From Lysobacteraceae bacterium (GTDB lineage: Bacteria > Pseudomonadota > Gammaproteobacteria > Nevskiales > Nevskiaceae), in assembly GCA_013823855.1 (NCBI GenBank), contig PNMW01000044.1, positions 1 to 64,000 on the forward strand: a stretch of DNA of 64,000 nt, in the 5' to 3' direction. The notes under the pieces are model-generated. The model saw nothing but the letters and a program-made list of their open reading frames with translations. It did no database searches and had not been told where the DNA came from. The stretch's first letter is position 1. The number at the start of each line of letters is the position of its first letter. The position numbers and the translations under genes are program-made. Shown piece after piece: positions 1-8,444 of the stretch.

Positions 1-807
1 GGCGTGCTGATGACGATGCCGATCGGCGGCGCCGACATGCCGGTGGTGATCTCGCTGTACAACGCCTTCACCGGCCTGGCGGTCGGCTTCGAGGGCTTCG
101 TGCTGCAGAACCCGGCGCTGATGATCGCCGGCATGGTGGTCGGCTCGGCGGGTACGCTGCTGACCCTGCTGATGGCCAAGGCGATGAACCGTTCGGTGTC
201 GAACGTGATCTTCTCGAACTTCGGCGCGGTGGCCGGCGAGGAGCAGGGCGAGATCAAGGGCTCGATGAAGCCGATCGACGCCGGCGATGCCGGCATCAAC
301 ATGCGCTATGCCAGCAAGGTGATCATCGCCCCGGGCTACGGCCTCGCGGTGGCACAGGCCCAGCACAAGCTCTACGAGTTCGTGAAGCTCTGCCAGGACG
401 CCGGCGTGGAAGTGAAGTTCGCGATCCATCCGGTCGCCGGCCGCATGCCCGGCCACATGAACGTGCTGCTCGCCGAAGCCGGCGTGCCGTACGACATCAT
501 CTACGACATGGAAGACATCAACGGCGAATTCAAGGAAGCCGATGTCGCCATCGTCATCGGCGCCAATGACACCGTGAATCCGGCCGCCCGCACCAACAAG
601 TCCAGCCCGATCTACGGCATGCCGATCCTCAACGTCGACCAGGCCAAGCAGGTCTACGTGGTCAAGCGCGGCCAGGGCAAGGGCTACTCGGGTGTCGAAA
701 ACGAACTGTTCTTCGCCGACAACGCCAACATGGTCTACGGCGACGCCCAGAAGGTGCTGGTGCAGATGATCCAGGCGGTGAAGTCGCTGGATGGCGGCGG
801 TCACTGA
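1..807 (+). CDS. pntB: NAD(P) transhydrogenase subunit beta, 3' part
   Basis: C-terminal part of the membrane subunit of proton-translocating transhydrogenase, which moves hydride between NADH and NADP+ using the proton gradient at the inner membrane. The window opens inside the gene; the frame is open from base 1. The visible part starts in the last membrane helices (MIAGMVVGSAGTLLTLLMAK) and continues into the cytosolic NADP(H)-binding domain III, with the nucleotide-binding stretch GYGLAVAQAQ, the HPVAGRMPGHMN segment and GANDTVNPAA. The end is the normal family C-terminus. pntA would be expected upstream, outside the window. A strong terminator follows the stop codon. Confidence 0.97.
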   Translation, partial: GVLMTMPIGGADMPVVISLYNAFTGLAVGFEGFVLQNPALMIAGMVVGSAGTLLTLLMAKAMNRSVSNVIFSNFGAVAGEEQGEIKGSMKPIDAGDAGINMRYASKVIIAPGYGLAVAQAQHKLYEFVKLCQDAGVEVKFAIHPVAGRMPGHMNVLLAEAGVPYDIIYDMEDINGEFKEADVAIVIGANDTVNPAARTNKSSPIYGMPILNVDQAKQVYVVKRGQGKGYSGVENELFFADNANMVYGDAQKVLVQMIQAVKSLDGGGH

Positions 808-828
808 AACCGTCGCTGCAAACGAACA

Positions 829-850
829 GGCCACCTTCGGGTGGCCTTTT
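829..850 (+). terminator. Rho-independent terminator after pntB
   Basis: A perfect 7-bp stem GGCCACC / GGTGGCC around a TTCG tetraloop is followed by TTTT, 22 nt after the pntB stop. It ends the pnt transcript before the convergent gene that follows. Confidence 0.9.
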
Positions 851-882
851 CGTTACTGCCCGACGACCATGATCCGCGGCGA

Positions 883-1875
883 TCAGCCCTGCCTGGGCGG
901 CAACGGTGCGGCGGGTGGTGGCGAGCCGCCCGCCGTGGCCGGCGGCTCGCGGCGGACGACCCGCCGGAACGCCAGCAGCTTGGTCAGCAGATCAAACCAG
1001 AACGGCGCGCCGAGCGTGGTCGCCAGCGCGGTGAGCAGGAAGCCGGCCAGCTTGCCGAGCACCGGGATGATCCAGGCTTGCAGGCCCTCGCCCTGTCGGC
1101 AGTCGCCGCAGACCCGGCCATTCGGGCCTTCCCAGCCGAGCGGCAGCCCGAGCGAGCCGACCAGCGACAGCTGCTCGCCGAGGCGATCGGCGAGCGCCTG
1201 CTCGCACTCGGCGGTTTCGCGCCCGCCTGCGGCGCAGGCCGGAATCTCGGCCGGTTGCTTGCGCGCCAGATCGACGGCGGTCAGCACCACCTTCTCGCGG
1301 ACCTCGGGCGACTGCGACAGGACCTTGAGCAGCTGCAGCGTGTCGGCGTTCAGCGCCACCGCGAACAGCAGGCCGAGCGTGAACAGGATCTTCTGGACGT
1401 GGCGCCGGTACCAGCCGGTGACCCGTTCCATCGATTCGTTGAAATAGGTGGCGATGACCTGCTCGACCTTGGCCCGCGGACTGTCCAGCGACAGCCCGGC
1501 GACCTTCAGCATCCGCTCGATCGAGGCCTTGAACTGCGGGTTTTCGCTGGCCAGCGCCAGCACCGCGCCTGCGAACCGGGTCGGCGGAATCGCCGAAGGC
1601 AGCAGCGCCCCGCCCGGCTGGTAGTCGCCCTCGTACAGCGAGCTGATGTACGGGCTCGAATAGAACGCCTCGACCAGGGTCGAGGTGGCCGCCGCGTCGC
1701 CTTCCCGGGCCGTGCCGAGAGTCTTGGCGAAGATCTCGGCGATGCCCCGTTCGAGCAGCCGGCCGCGTCGCCGCAGCCAGATCTCGGCGAAATCGACCGC
1801 TGTCGAGGCCGCTGTCGCGAACACCAGGTAGACCACGGTCAGGCCGATCAGCACGTCGACGAGTTGCAGCAGCAT
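883..1875 (-). CDS. Hypothetical inner-membrane protein
   Basis: A 330-residue protein I cannot assign to a named family. An N-terminal hydrophobic helix starts at residue 1 (MLLQLVDVLIGLTVVYLVFA). A soluble, mostly helical region of about 150 residues follows, then a helix around KILFTLGLLFAVALNADTLQ, a cysteine-containing loop (EIPACAAGGRETAECE and VCGDCRQGEG), and a last hydrophobic segment near AGFLLTALATTLGAPFWFDL. The tail is Pro/Ala-rich. The paired cysteines in a loop between membrane segments could form periplasmic disulfides. The start at 1875 has a clear GGAGG about 6 nt upstream; the much longer open frame upstream lacks coding character. Confidence 0.7.
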   Translation of the reverse strand: MLLQLVDVLIGLTVVYLVFATAASTAVDFAEIWLRRRGRLLERGIAEIFAKTLGTAREGDAAATSTLVEAFYSSPYISSLYEGDYQPGGALLPSAIPPTRFAGAVLALASENPQFKASIERMLKVAGLSLDSPRAKVEQVIATYFNESMERVTGWYRRHVQKILFTLGLLFAVALNADTLQLLKVLSQSPEVREKVVLTAVDLARKQPAEIPACAAGGRETAECEQALADRLGEQLSLVGSLGLPLGWEGPNGRVCGDCRQGEGLQAWIIPVLGKLAGFLLTALATTLGAPFWFDLLTKLLAFRRVVRREPPATAGGSPPPAAPLPPRQG

Positions 1876-2085
1876 GGCGGCCCTCCGGAACGGCAGCGAT
1901 GCACGAGCATAGGCCGGCGAGCGGGGCCGCCGCGAGTGCTGGCGTCGCCATGCGCCAGCGCACAAAACGCCAGCGCCGGAACCCGGACCTTGCCTTGAGC
2001 TTGTCGCGACAGGCGACATACCATGCCGTGCGGATCGCGACGCGAATCCGATCACTCGACAACAATGACTACTAGGAGAAGAGTT

Positions 2086-2562
2086 ATGAAGAATCTGCTC
2101 ATCGGCGCAGCGCTGCTGGCCTCGTCGTCGGTCGCCTTCGCCGACGCCCCCGGCGGCCCGAACTGCGGCTGGGGCAACATGCTGTTCGAAGGCCAGTCCG
2201 GCATCGGCCCGCACTTCCTCGCCACCACCACCAACGGTACCTCGGGCAATGCCACCTTCGGCATGACCTCGGGCACCAACGGCTGCTCGGTTGACGGCAA
2301 GCTGACCTACGGCGGCAAGAAGATGGTGTCGGCGCTGTTCGACGAGTTCTCCGCCGATGTCGCCGCCGGCGACGGCCAGGCGCTGAACGCGGTCGCCGTC
2401 GCCTACGGCGTGCCGAAGCAAGACCGCGCGGCGTTCGCCTCGCTGGCCCACCGCAACTTCTCGGTGCTGTTCCCGAGCGAGAACGTCACCGCCGACGACG
2501 TCGCCTCGAAGCTGGAAGCGCTGATGAAGTCGGACGCCCGGTTCGCCCAGTACGTGATCTGA
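2086..2562 (+). CDS. DUF3015 family exported protein
   Basis: A 158-residue protein with a signal peptide (about residues 1-20, cleavage after SSSVAFA). The mature part begins DAPGGPNCGWGNMLFEGQSG and contains the TNGTSGNATFGMTSGTNGC stretch, the conserved core of DUF3015 proteins of Xanthomonadales and pseudomonads. Two cysteines (in NCGWG and NGCSVD) may pair in the periplasm. Function is unknown. The start is set by TAGGAG about 8 nt upstream of ATG. The gene stands alone and ends in its own terminator. Confidence 0.88.
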   Translation: MKNLLIGAALLASSSVAFADAPGGPNCGWGNMLFEGQSGIGPHFLATTTNGTSGNATFGMTSGTNGCSVDGKLTYGGKKMVSALFDEFSADVAAGDGQALNAVAVAYGVPKQDRAAFASLAHRNFSVLFPSENVTADDVASKLEALMKSDARFAQYVI

Positions 2563-2608
2563 GGCAGCGCATGGTCGCCTGACGGCGACCACGCCCTGGT
2601 CCTTGCGG

Positions 2609-2643
2609 GCCCGGCATCAGCCTGATGCCGGGCCTCGTTGTTT
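2609..2643 (+). terminator. Rho-independent terminator after the DUF3015 gene
   Basis: A perfect 12-bp stem, GCCCGGCATCAG / CTGATGCCGGGC, with a minimal one-base loop, is followed by TCGTTGTTT. It lies 46 nt after the DUF3015 stop and just before the next start. Confidence 0.8.
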
Positions 2644-2665
2644 CAGCCTGATCCGCCTCGCCTCG

Positions 2666-4543
2666 ATGCTCGTCCTGCGCACGCTCGTCCCGATCCTGGC
2701 CGCCCTCTGGCTGCTGGCACCCGCCATCGCCCGACCGGCCGAGCCGGCGTGGTCGCAGGCGGAACAGAAGGCGCTGTGGCAACGCGGCGAATGGCTGCGG
2801 CTGCTGCACTACAAGCCCGGCCTGCATCCCGGCCGCTGGCACAGCCAGGCCGACGATCCCGAATTCTTCCTCGCCGGCGGCGGTGCCGACGATCCGCGCG
2901 CCGAACTCGAGGCCACGCTGGCCGCGCTGCGCGCACCGGCCGAGGCTGGCGACCGCCACGCGCAGTGCCGCTTCGTCGCCCGGCTGAGCTGGCTGCGCAG
3001 CGAACTGGATCTCGGCGAACTGCCGCAGCCCGACTGCAGCGCCTACCGGGAATTCCGCAGCCGGGTCCAGGGCCGGCGGGCGGTGCTGATCTTCCCGTCC
3101 TACTATCTCAACAGCCCGTCGTCGATGTTCGGCCACACGCTGCTGCGGCTCGATGCCGGCGACGACGGCGACGGCGCCGAATACCTGTCGTTCGCGGTCA
3201 ACTTCGGTGCCGTGGTCGACGCCCGCGACAACGGCCTGTTCTACGCCTTCAAGGGCCTGACCGGCGGCTATCCGGGCCAGTTCGAGGTCGACCACTATTA
3301 CAAGAAGATCCGCGAGTACAACCGCGACGAGAACCGCGACATCTGGGAGTACCCGCTGAATCTCGGCGCCGAGGAGACCGAGCGGCTGATCCAGCATCTG
3401 TGGGAACTGCGCAACATCCGCTTCGCCTACTACTTCTTCGACGAGAACTGCTCGTACCGGATACTCGAACTGCTCGAAGTCGCCCGTCCGGGGCTCGACC
3501 TGACCAGCGGCTTCCCGCTGACCGCGATCCCGATCGACACCGTCCGCGCCGTGCAGGGCGCCGGCCTGGTCCGCGGCAAGCAGTTCCGGCCCTCGCAGGG
3601 CACCGTGCTGCGCCAGCGCCTCGACGCCTTGCCGGCGGCGCTGCACGACACCGTGATCACGCTCGGCCAGGCGCCGGAACTCCTCGATTCGGCCGCCGTG
3701 CAGGCGCTGCCGGCAGCGACCCGGGCGCGGCTGATCGACGCCGCCTACAAGTACCTGCGCTTCCTGCAGACCGGCCCGGCGCGCGATCCGGCGGTCGCCG
3801 AACGCAGCTTCCGGCTGCTCCAGGCGCTGCAGGCCGAGGCCGACCAGCTGCCGGCCGCCGAACCCCAGCCCGATCCGGACACGGCGCCGGACGCCAGCCA
3901 CGGCAGCCGCCGGCTGGCGGTCGGCGGCTGGCACGAGAACGGCCGCGACTACCTGAGCCTCGGCCTGCGGCTATCGCTGCACAGCCTCGAGGAGAATCGC
4001 AACGGCTTTCCGGTCGGCGCCCAGATCAATCTCGGCAATTTCGATTTCCGGATCAGCGACCGCGGCCGGCCGGACATCAACCGGATCGACGTCGTCGACA
4101 TCCTGTCGCTGAGCCCGCGCGACCGCTTCTTCAAACCGCTGTCGTGGTCGGTGATGACCGGCGTCGAACGGCAGTGGACCGAAGGCCGCGAGCGCCGGGT
4201 GGCGCAGGTCAACGGCGGCGTCGGCCTGACCCAGGCGCTGTGGGGCAGCACCCGCCTCTACGGCCTGACCACCGGCCGGCTGGAATACAACACCGGCTTC
4301 CGTGACCCGGTGCAGCCCGCCGTCGGCCTGCGCGCCGGGCTGCTGGCCGGCAGCGGAGCGATCACGCTGAACTGGGATCTCGGCGCCGAAAAATTCGCCA
4401 ACGGCGATACCCGGCTGCGCGCGGCGCTGCGCCACAACCTGCAGCTGTCGCGCCAGCAGGCGCTGCATCTGGAACTGCTGTGGCGCGACCAGCAGCCGGA
4501 TGCGAAGCTCGCCGTCGGCCTGCGCTACCAGTACTACTACTGA
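2666..4543 (+). CDS. DUF4105 domain-containing exported protein
   Basis: A 625-residue protein with an N-terminal signal sequence (LVPILAALWLLAPAIARPAEP). The central region, about residues 130-290, carries the DUF4105 (Lnb N-terminal periplasmic domain) signature: FPSYYLNSPSSMFGHTLLRL, a His in an SxFGH context, FYAFKGLTGGYPGQFEV and DENCSYRILELLEVARP. This resembles a papain/NlpC-like cysteine-hydrolase arrangement with His and Cys. The C-terminal half is rich in alternating hydrophobic strands ending in an aromatic residue (LRYQYYY), which looks like an outer-membrane beta-barrel. A lipase or peptidoglycan-related role is possible but unproven. The ATG at 2666 starts the signal peptide; an upstream TTG extension overlaps the terminator and is rejected. 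The next gene follows after 4 nt. Confidence 0.85.
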   Translation: MLVLRTLVPILAALWLLAPAIARPAEPAWSQAEQKALWQRGEWLRLLHYKPGLHPGRWHSQADDPEFFLAGGGADDPRAELEATLAALRAPAEAGDRHAQCRFVARLSWLRSELDLGELPQPDCSAYREFRSRVQGRRAVLIFPSYYLNSPSSMFGHTLLRLDAGDDGDGAEYLSFAVNFGAVVDARDNGLFYAFKGLTGGYPGQFEVDHYYKKIREYNRDENRDIWEYPLNLGAEETERLIQHLWELRNIRFAYYFFDENCSYRILELLEVARPGLDLTSGFPLTAIPIDTVRAVQGAGLVRGKQFRPSQGTVLRQRLDALPAALHDTVITLGQAPELLDSAAVQALPAATRARLIDAAYKYLRFLQTGPARDPAVAERSFRLLQALQAEADQLPAAEPQPDPDTAPDASHGSRRLAVGGWHENGRDYLSLGLRLSLHSLEENRNGFPVGAQINLGNFDFRISDRGRPDINRIDVVDILSLSPRDRFFKPLSWSVMTGVERQWTEGRERRVAQVNGGVGLTQALWGSTRLYGLTTGRLEYNTGFRDPVQPAVGLRAGLLAGSGAITLNWDLGAEKFANGDTRLRAALRHNLQLSRQQALHLELLWRDQQPDAKLAVGLRYQYYY

Positions 4544-4547
4544 GCAC

Positions 4548-5414
4548 ATGGCCTGCCGCCCGCTGCTGCGCGCCGTCGCGCTGCTGCTGCTCTGCACGGC
4601 GCTGAGCAGTTGCACCTCGCTGTTCCTGCACCCGGATCACCAGGCGTATTTCCCCGGCCACGGCCCCGGCACGCCGGCCGAGGACGTCTGGATCGCCACC
4701 CCGGAGGGTCCGCGCCTGCACGCGCTGTTCCTGCCGGCAACCACGACGCCGCGGGCAACGCTGCTGTTCCTGCACGGCAACGCCGAGAACCTCAGCTCCC
4801 ACGTCCACGCGGTGACCTGGCTGCCGGCGCAGGGCTACAACGTGCTGGCGCTCGACTACCGCGGCTACGGGCGCTCCGAAGGCCGGGCCAGCGTCGATCG
4901 CGTGCACGAGGACGCGCGCCTCGCGCTGCGCTGGCTGCTGGCGCGCGACGGCGAGGACCCGCTGATCGTCTACGGCCAGAGCCTCGGCGCCAGCGTCGCG
5001 CTGAATCTGGTCGCTCGCAGCGATGCGCCGACACGGCAGCGGATCCGTGCGGTGATCGCCGACAGCGGCTTTGCCCGCTATCGCGGCATCGCCCGCGAGA
5101 AGCTCGATCAGTCATGGCTGACCTGGCCGCTGCAATGGCCGCTGTCGCTACTGATTTCCGACGCCTGGTCGCCGCTCGCGGTGGTCGACCGGATCAGCCC
5201 GATTCCGCTGCTGCTGATCCACGGCGAGCGCGATGCCGTGGTGCCGCCGCATCATTCGGAGGCGCTGTACCAGCGCGCCGGCGAGCCGAAGACGCTGTGG
5301 CGGATCCCGGGGGGCCGGCACATCGACGCGATCCGCCGCGACGATGTCCGTGCGCGCCTGCTCGATTTCCTGGCCCAGGCCAGCAGCCGCGCCTGCGCCG
5401 CGCCGCCACCCTGA
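4548..5414 (+). CDS. Lipoprotein alpha/beta hydrolase (BEM46-like)
   Basis: A 288-residue lipid-anchored hydrolase. The N-terminus is a lipoprotein signal with lipobox LSSC (Cys22). The alpha/beta hydrolase fold is shown by the oxyanion segment LLFLHGNAENLSSH (about 72-85), DYRGYGRSEG (103-112), the nucleophile elbow GQSLGAS (Ser145), the acid in GERDAVVP (Asp229) and the His in GGRHID (His258), so the triad is complete. This matches BEM46/ABHD13-type serine hydrolases; the substrate is unknown, probably an ester or lipid at the envelope. It begins 4 nt after the DUF4105 gene, so the two are very likely one transcript. Confidence 0.87.
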   Translation: MACRPLLRAVALLLLCTALSSCTSLFLHPDHQAYFPGHGPGTPAEDVWIATPEGPRLHALFLPATTTPRATLLFLHGNAENLSSHVHAVTWLPAQGYNVLALDYRGYGRSEGRASVDRVHEDARLALRWLLARDGEDPLIVYGQSLGASVALNLVARSDAPTRQRIRAVIADSGFARYRGIAREKLDQSWLTWPLQWPLSLLISDAWSPLAVVDRISPIPLLLIHGERDAVVPPHHSEALYQRAGEPKTLWRIPGGRHIDAIRRDDVRARLLDFLAQASSRACAAPPP

Positions 5415-5438
5415 AGCCTGTGCCGCACCGGGCCGGGA

Positions 5439-8249
5439 TCAGCCCGGCACCGGGCGGGCGGCGATCAGCGGCGCCAGCAGCGGATGGCTGTCGCGCAACT
5501 GCAGGCGCAGCGCGGCGATCACCGCATCGAGCTGCCGCTGGCCGCCGCCGCGGTCACCGCTTGCCAGCCGCCAGCGGGCCCGCGCGCCCTGCAGCGCCAG
5601 CCGCCGGGGGTCGTCTTCCGGCAGCGTTCCAGCGATCGCTTCACCGGCATCGAGCGCCGCGCCGGCGGCATCGAGGCGGCCGAGCTGCAGCAGGCTTTCG
5701 GCCTGCAGGCGGCGCAGGATCGTCGCCCGCAGCGGCGGCGCATCTTCCAGCGAGGCCAGGATGGCGAGACCGCGTTCGACCAGCGGCAGCGCCTCCGCCG
5801 GTCGCCCGAGCTGCAGGCGGGCGCTCGCGAGGTTCGACAGCGGCGCCGTGGCCTCGAAGGTCTGGCCGCTGCCGCGCTGGTCGTGGCGGGCGAGCAGATC
5901 GGCGAACACCGTTTCGGCCTCGGCGTGGCGGCCCTGCAGGTTGAGGAGGTAGCCCAATTCGTTCTGCACATACAGGCTGTCGGTTGCCATCGCGCCGAAG
6001 CGCGCCTCGATGCGCCGGGCCGCCTCGCGCACCGCCGCCACCGCCTCGTCGCGACGGCCCAGCGCATCGAGGCCGTGGGCGAGATTGACCTGCACCTTCA
6101 GCGTCGTCGGATGATCGGCGCCGTAGACCGCCCTGAGGTCGGCCCAGGCCCGGCGGGCATCGTCGACGCCGCGCTCGGGCCGGCCGGCGACCCGGTGGAT
6201 GACCGCGATCAGGCCGCCGGCCTCGCCGGCGATCCCGTTCGGCTCGCCGAGCCGGCGGTTGGCCTCGTCGCGCAGCGCCGCCAGCGGCGTCAGAAAGGCG
6301 GCATCGCTGCCTTGCCGGGACTGCGCCTCCAGCAGCCGCAGCCGCGTTTCCAGCGCCGCCACCGGCTGCGAGTGCTGATCGGCGAGCAGGCTTTCGAGCG
6401 CCGTCACCGCTTCGCCGTCGCGCTCGGCGGAAATCAGCACGGCGGCACGCTCCAGACGGGCCTTGTCGCGTTCGGCCGACGCCGCCGCCGACACTGCGCG
6501 CGCGATCGCCCGATCGAACAGGGCGATCGCGGCGTCGTAGTCGCCGAACTCGTGGCGCAGCACGCCGAGCGTGGTCAGCACCGATGCGGCGACGGCCGGC
6601 TGGTCGGCGAAGCGGCTGTCGACGGTCCGCGTGGCGGCATCGATCGCTGCCCGCACCGTCACTTCCGGCGCCCCCGGCGGGCGCTGCAGCGGATTGGCGG
6701 CGTTGAGCAGATCCTCGTTGACGAAGCGGTTGATCGCCTGCGCCTTGGCCGCTTCGAGTTCGGCGCGGCCGCGCGCCTGGCTGGCCTGCCAGGCCATGTA
6801 CGAGGTCGCGACAATGCCGACCAGCAGGGTTGCCGCCAGCGGAATCAGCCGGCGGCGCAGCGCGCCGAGCCGGGCCAGCCGCGCGTTCAGGCGTTCCGCT
6901 TCGGCCTTTTCGGCCGCCTGTTCGGCCAGCCGGGCAGCGCGCTGCGGCAGGCTGCGCAGCCGGCGCGCCAGTTCGGCGGCATCGCGCAGCCGTTCCTCGC
7001 CGCGCCCGGCCGCAGCGGCGGCGACGTCCTCGCGCAGCAGCGGATCGGCGATGTCGCCTTCCCAGCCGGCGGTCAGCGGCCGTTTCAGGTCGCCGACGAT
7101 CATCTGGTACAGCACCACGCCGAGCGCGTAGAGATCGGTCTGCACGGTCGGCTGCTGGCCGGCGAGCAGTTCCGGCGCGTAGTAGAACGGCGTGCCACTG
7201 CTGTCGCCGCCCGCCTGGTCGGCGTCGCCGGCGACCCGGGTGAAGCCCAGCCGGGTGATCTCCAGCCGTTCGAGGCGGGCCAGATCCATCAGCCGGCCGC
7301 TGCCGAAATCGCCGAGCCGGACCTGCGCCCGGCCGGCAGCATCGAAGCCGACCAGCAGATTGGCCGGCTTCAGGTCCTTGTGCAGCACGCCGGCGGCATG
7401 CGCGGCGGCCAGCGCTTCGGCGGCCTGCGCGACCAGCTCCAGACGCTCGACGAGCGGCACGCCGGCGAGGCCGCCACGGGTCTCCGCCCACTGCGGCAGC
7501 GCGCCACCGGCGGCGTACTCGGCCTCGATGAAGTACGGCGGCTCGTCGATGTTCCAGTCGAGCAGGCGGATCAGGTCCGGCCGCTCGCCGTAGGTGTCCT
7601 TGAGCACCCGGAACAGGGTGATCTCGCGTTTCAGCGCGGTCAGGCCGCTGGCATCGAGCGCGAACTTGAACACCCGCCGCTCGCCGGTCTTGCTGTGGAT
7701 GGCCAGCCAGACTTCGCCGAGCCCGCCGCTGCCGAGCTGTTCGCGGAGCTTCCAGTGCGGACGCAGCGGCAGGCTGTCGCCCGGCGACAGCTGCAGCTGC
7801 GGCGCACTGGCGGTCATCGGCGATGCCACCTCGACGGTGACCGGCGCCAGCAGCCGGTAGCCGTAGCCGTGAACGGTGCGGATGATCGTCTGCTGTTCGT
7901 CGCCGAGCGCCTGGCGCAACCGGGCCACCGCCTTGGTCAGCACCGATTCGGACAGGATGCGGCCCGGCCAGACGCCGTCCTGCAGCTCGTCCTTGGTGAC
8001 CACTTCGCCGGGGTGGCGGAGCAGGAACAGCAGCAGTTCGAGCGGCTTCGGCTCCAGCCGCGACAAGGCACCGCGCACGCTCAGCTCGAGCGAGCGGCTG
8101 TCGAGCTGGCAGTCGGCGAACCGGTAGATCAGGTCGCGGCGGCGGGCCGGAATCGGGGTTTCAGGCGCGGGCACGGGAGGGCGGACGGCGGCGGTGGCTT
8201 GCGGATATCGGGCAGGCCGGACCCTAGCACAGGCGTCCACGTCGCTCAT
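5439..8249 (-). CDS. Winged-helix / Ser-Thr kinase / TPR membrane sensor (copy 1)
   Basis: A 936-residue multidomain regulator. Residues ~40-135 are an OmpR/PhoB-type winged helix (FLLRHPGEVVTKDELQDGVW, then LTKAVARLRQALGD and GYGYRLLAP). Residues ~165-430 are a Hanks-type kinase with an intact glycine loop (LGSGGLGEVW), lysine in VFKFAL, HKDLKPAN (290-297, HRD Arg replaced by Lys), DFG (314-316) and APE (358-360). A membrane helix (~468-488, LIPLAATLLVGIVATSYMAW) leads into a long TPR-like C-terminal domain (~500-936). This is known architecture in Xanthomonadales: a DNA-binding head and kinase in the cytoplasm and a probable periplasmic TPR sensor. The start at 8249 is the first ATG before the winged helix; its ribosome site is weak. 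It is divergent from the delta-60/barrel gene, and the gap carries 11-bp repeats. A paralogue lies at 20652-23396. Confidence 0.9.
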   Translation of the reverse strand: MSDVDACARVRPARYPQATAAVRPPVPAPETPIPARRRDLIYRFADCQLDSRSLELSVRGALSRLEPKPLELLLFLLRHPGEVVTKDELQDGVWPGRILSESVLTKAVARLRQALGDEQQTIIRTVHGYGYRLLAPVTVEVASPMTASAPQLQLSPGDSLPLRPHWKLREQLGSGGLGEVWLAIHSKTGERRVFKFALDASGLTALKREITLFRVLKDTYGERPDLIRLLDWNIDEPPYFIEAEYAAGGALPQWAETRGGLAGVPLVERLELVAQAAEALAAAHAAGVLHKDLKPANLLVGFDAAGRAQVRLGDFGSGRLMDLARLERLEITRLGFTRVAGDADQAGGDSSGTPFYYAPELLAGQQPTVQTDLYALGVVLYQMIVGDLKRPLTAGWEGDIADPLLREDVAAAAAGRGEERLRDAAELARRLRSLPQRAARLAEQAAEKAEAERLNARLARLGALRRRLIPLAATLLVGIVATSYMAWQASQARGRAELEAAKAQAINRFVNEDLLNAANPLQRPPGAPEVTVRAAIDAATRTVDSRFADQPAVAASVLTTLGVLRHEFGDYDAAIALFDRAIARAVSAAASAERDKARLERAAVLISAERDGEAVTALESLLADQHSQPVAALETRLRLLEAQSRQGSDAAFLTPLAALRDEANRRLGEPNGIAGEAGGLIAVIHRVAGRPERGVDDARRAWADLRAVYGADHPTTLKVQVNLAHGLDALGRRDEAVAAVREAARRIEARFGAMATDSLYVQNELGYLLNLQGRHAEAETVFADLLARHDQRGSGQTFEATAPLSNLASARLQLGRPAEALPLVERGLAILASLEDAPPLRATILRRLQAESLLQLGRLDAAGAALDAGEAIAGTLPEDDPRRLALQGARARWRLASGDRGGGQRQLDAVIAALRLQLRDSHPLLAPLIAARPVPG

Positions 8250-8289
8250 CCTGAACCGGATGACAGCAAAAACTTCATCTCGATCAATC

Positions 8290-8333
8290 GTTTGCGAATC
8301 GTCGGAAATTGGTCGGAAGTTGGTCCGGACTCC
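8290..8333. promoter_or_regulatory. 11-bp-period direct repeats, putative winged-helix operator
   Basis: GTCGGAAATTG (8301-8311) is followed head-to-tail by GTCGGAAGTTG (8312-8322), then a partial copy GTCCGGA (8323-8329). A looser copy, GTTTGCGAATC, precedes at 8290-8300. The period is exactly 11 bp. PhoB/OmpR-type winged helices bind direct repeats at this spacing. The site lies 41 bp upstream of the sensor gene and about 110 bp upstream of the divergent gene. That this protein binds here is inferred. Confidence 0.5.
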
Positions 8334-8444
8334 TCGGCGGCCGGCGCCCAGGATCGCGGCGCTGTCGACCGGCCCGGTCCCTGCAGTCGCGCCACGGGCC
8401 CGGTACGTCGGCAATGCCTCGCTCACCGCCATCCGGGACCCGCC

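Noticed and set aside
2638-4305. Second long frame within the DUF4105 gene
   Set aside because: Arg/Pro/Ala-rich shadow frame; the other frame shows a signal peptide and conserved motifs.
5415-5438. GC hairpin between the hydrolase and kinase sensor as a terminator
   Set aside because: The stem is GGGCCGGG-type without a T-run; I cannot separate it from base composition.
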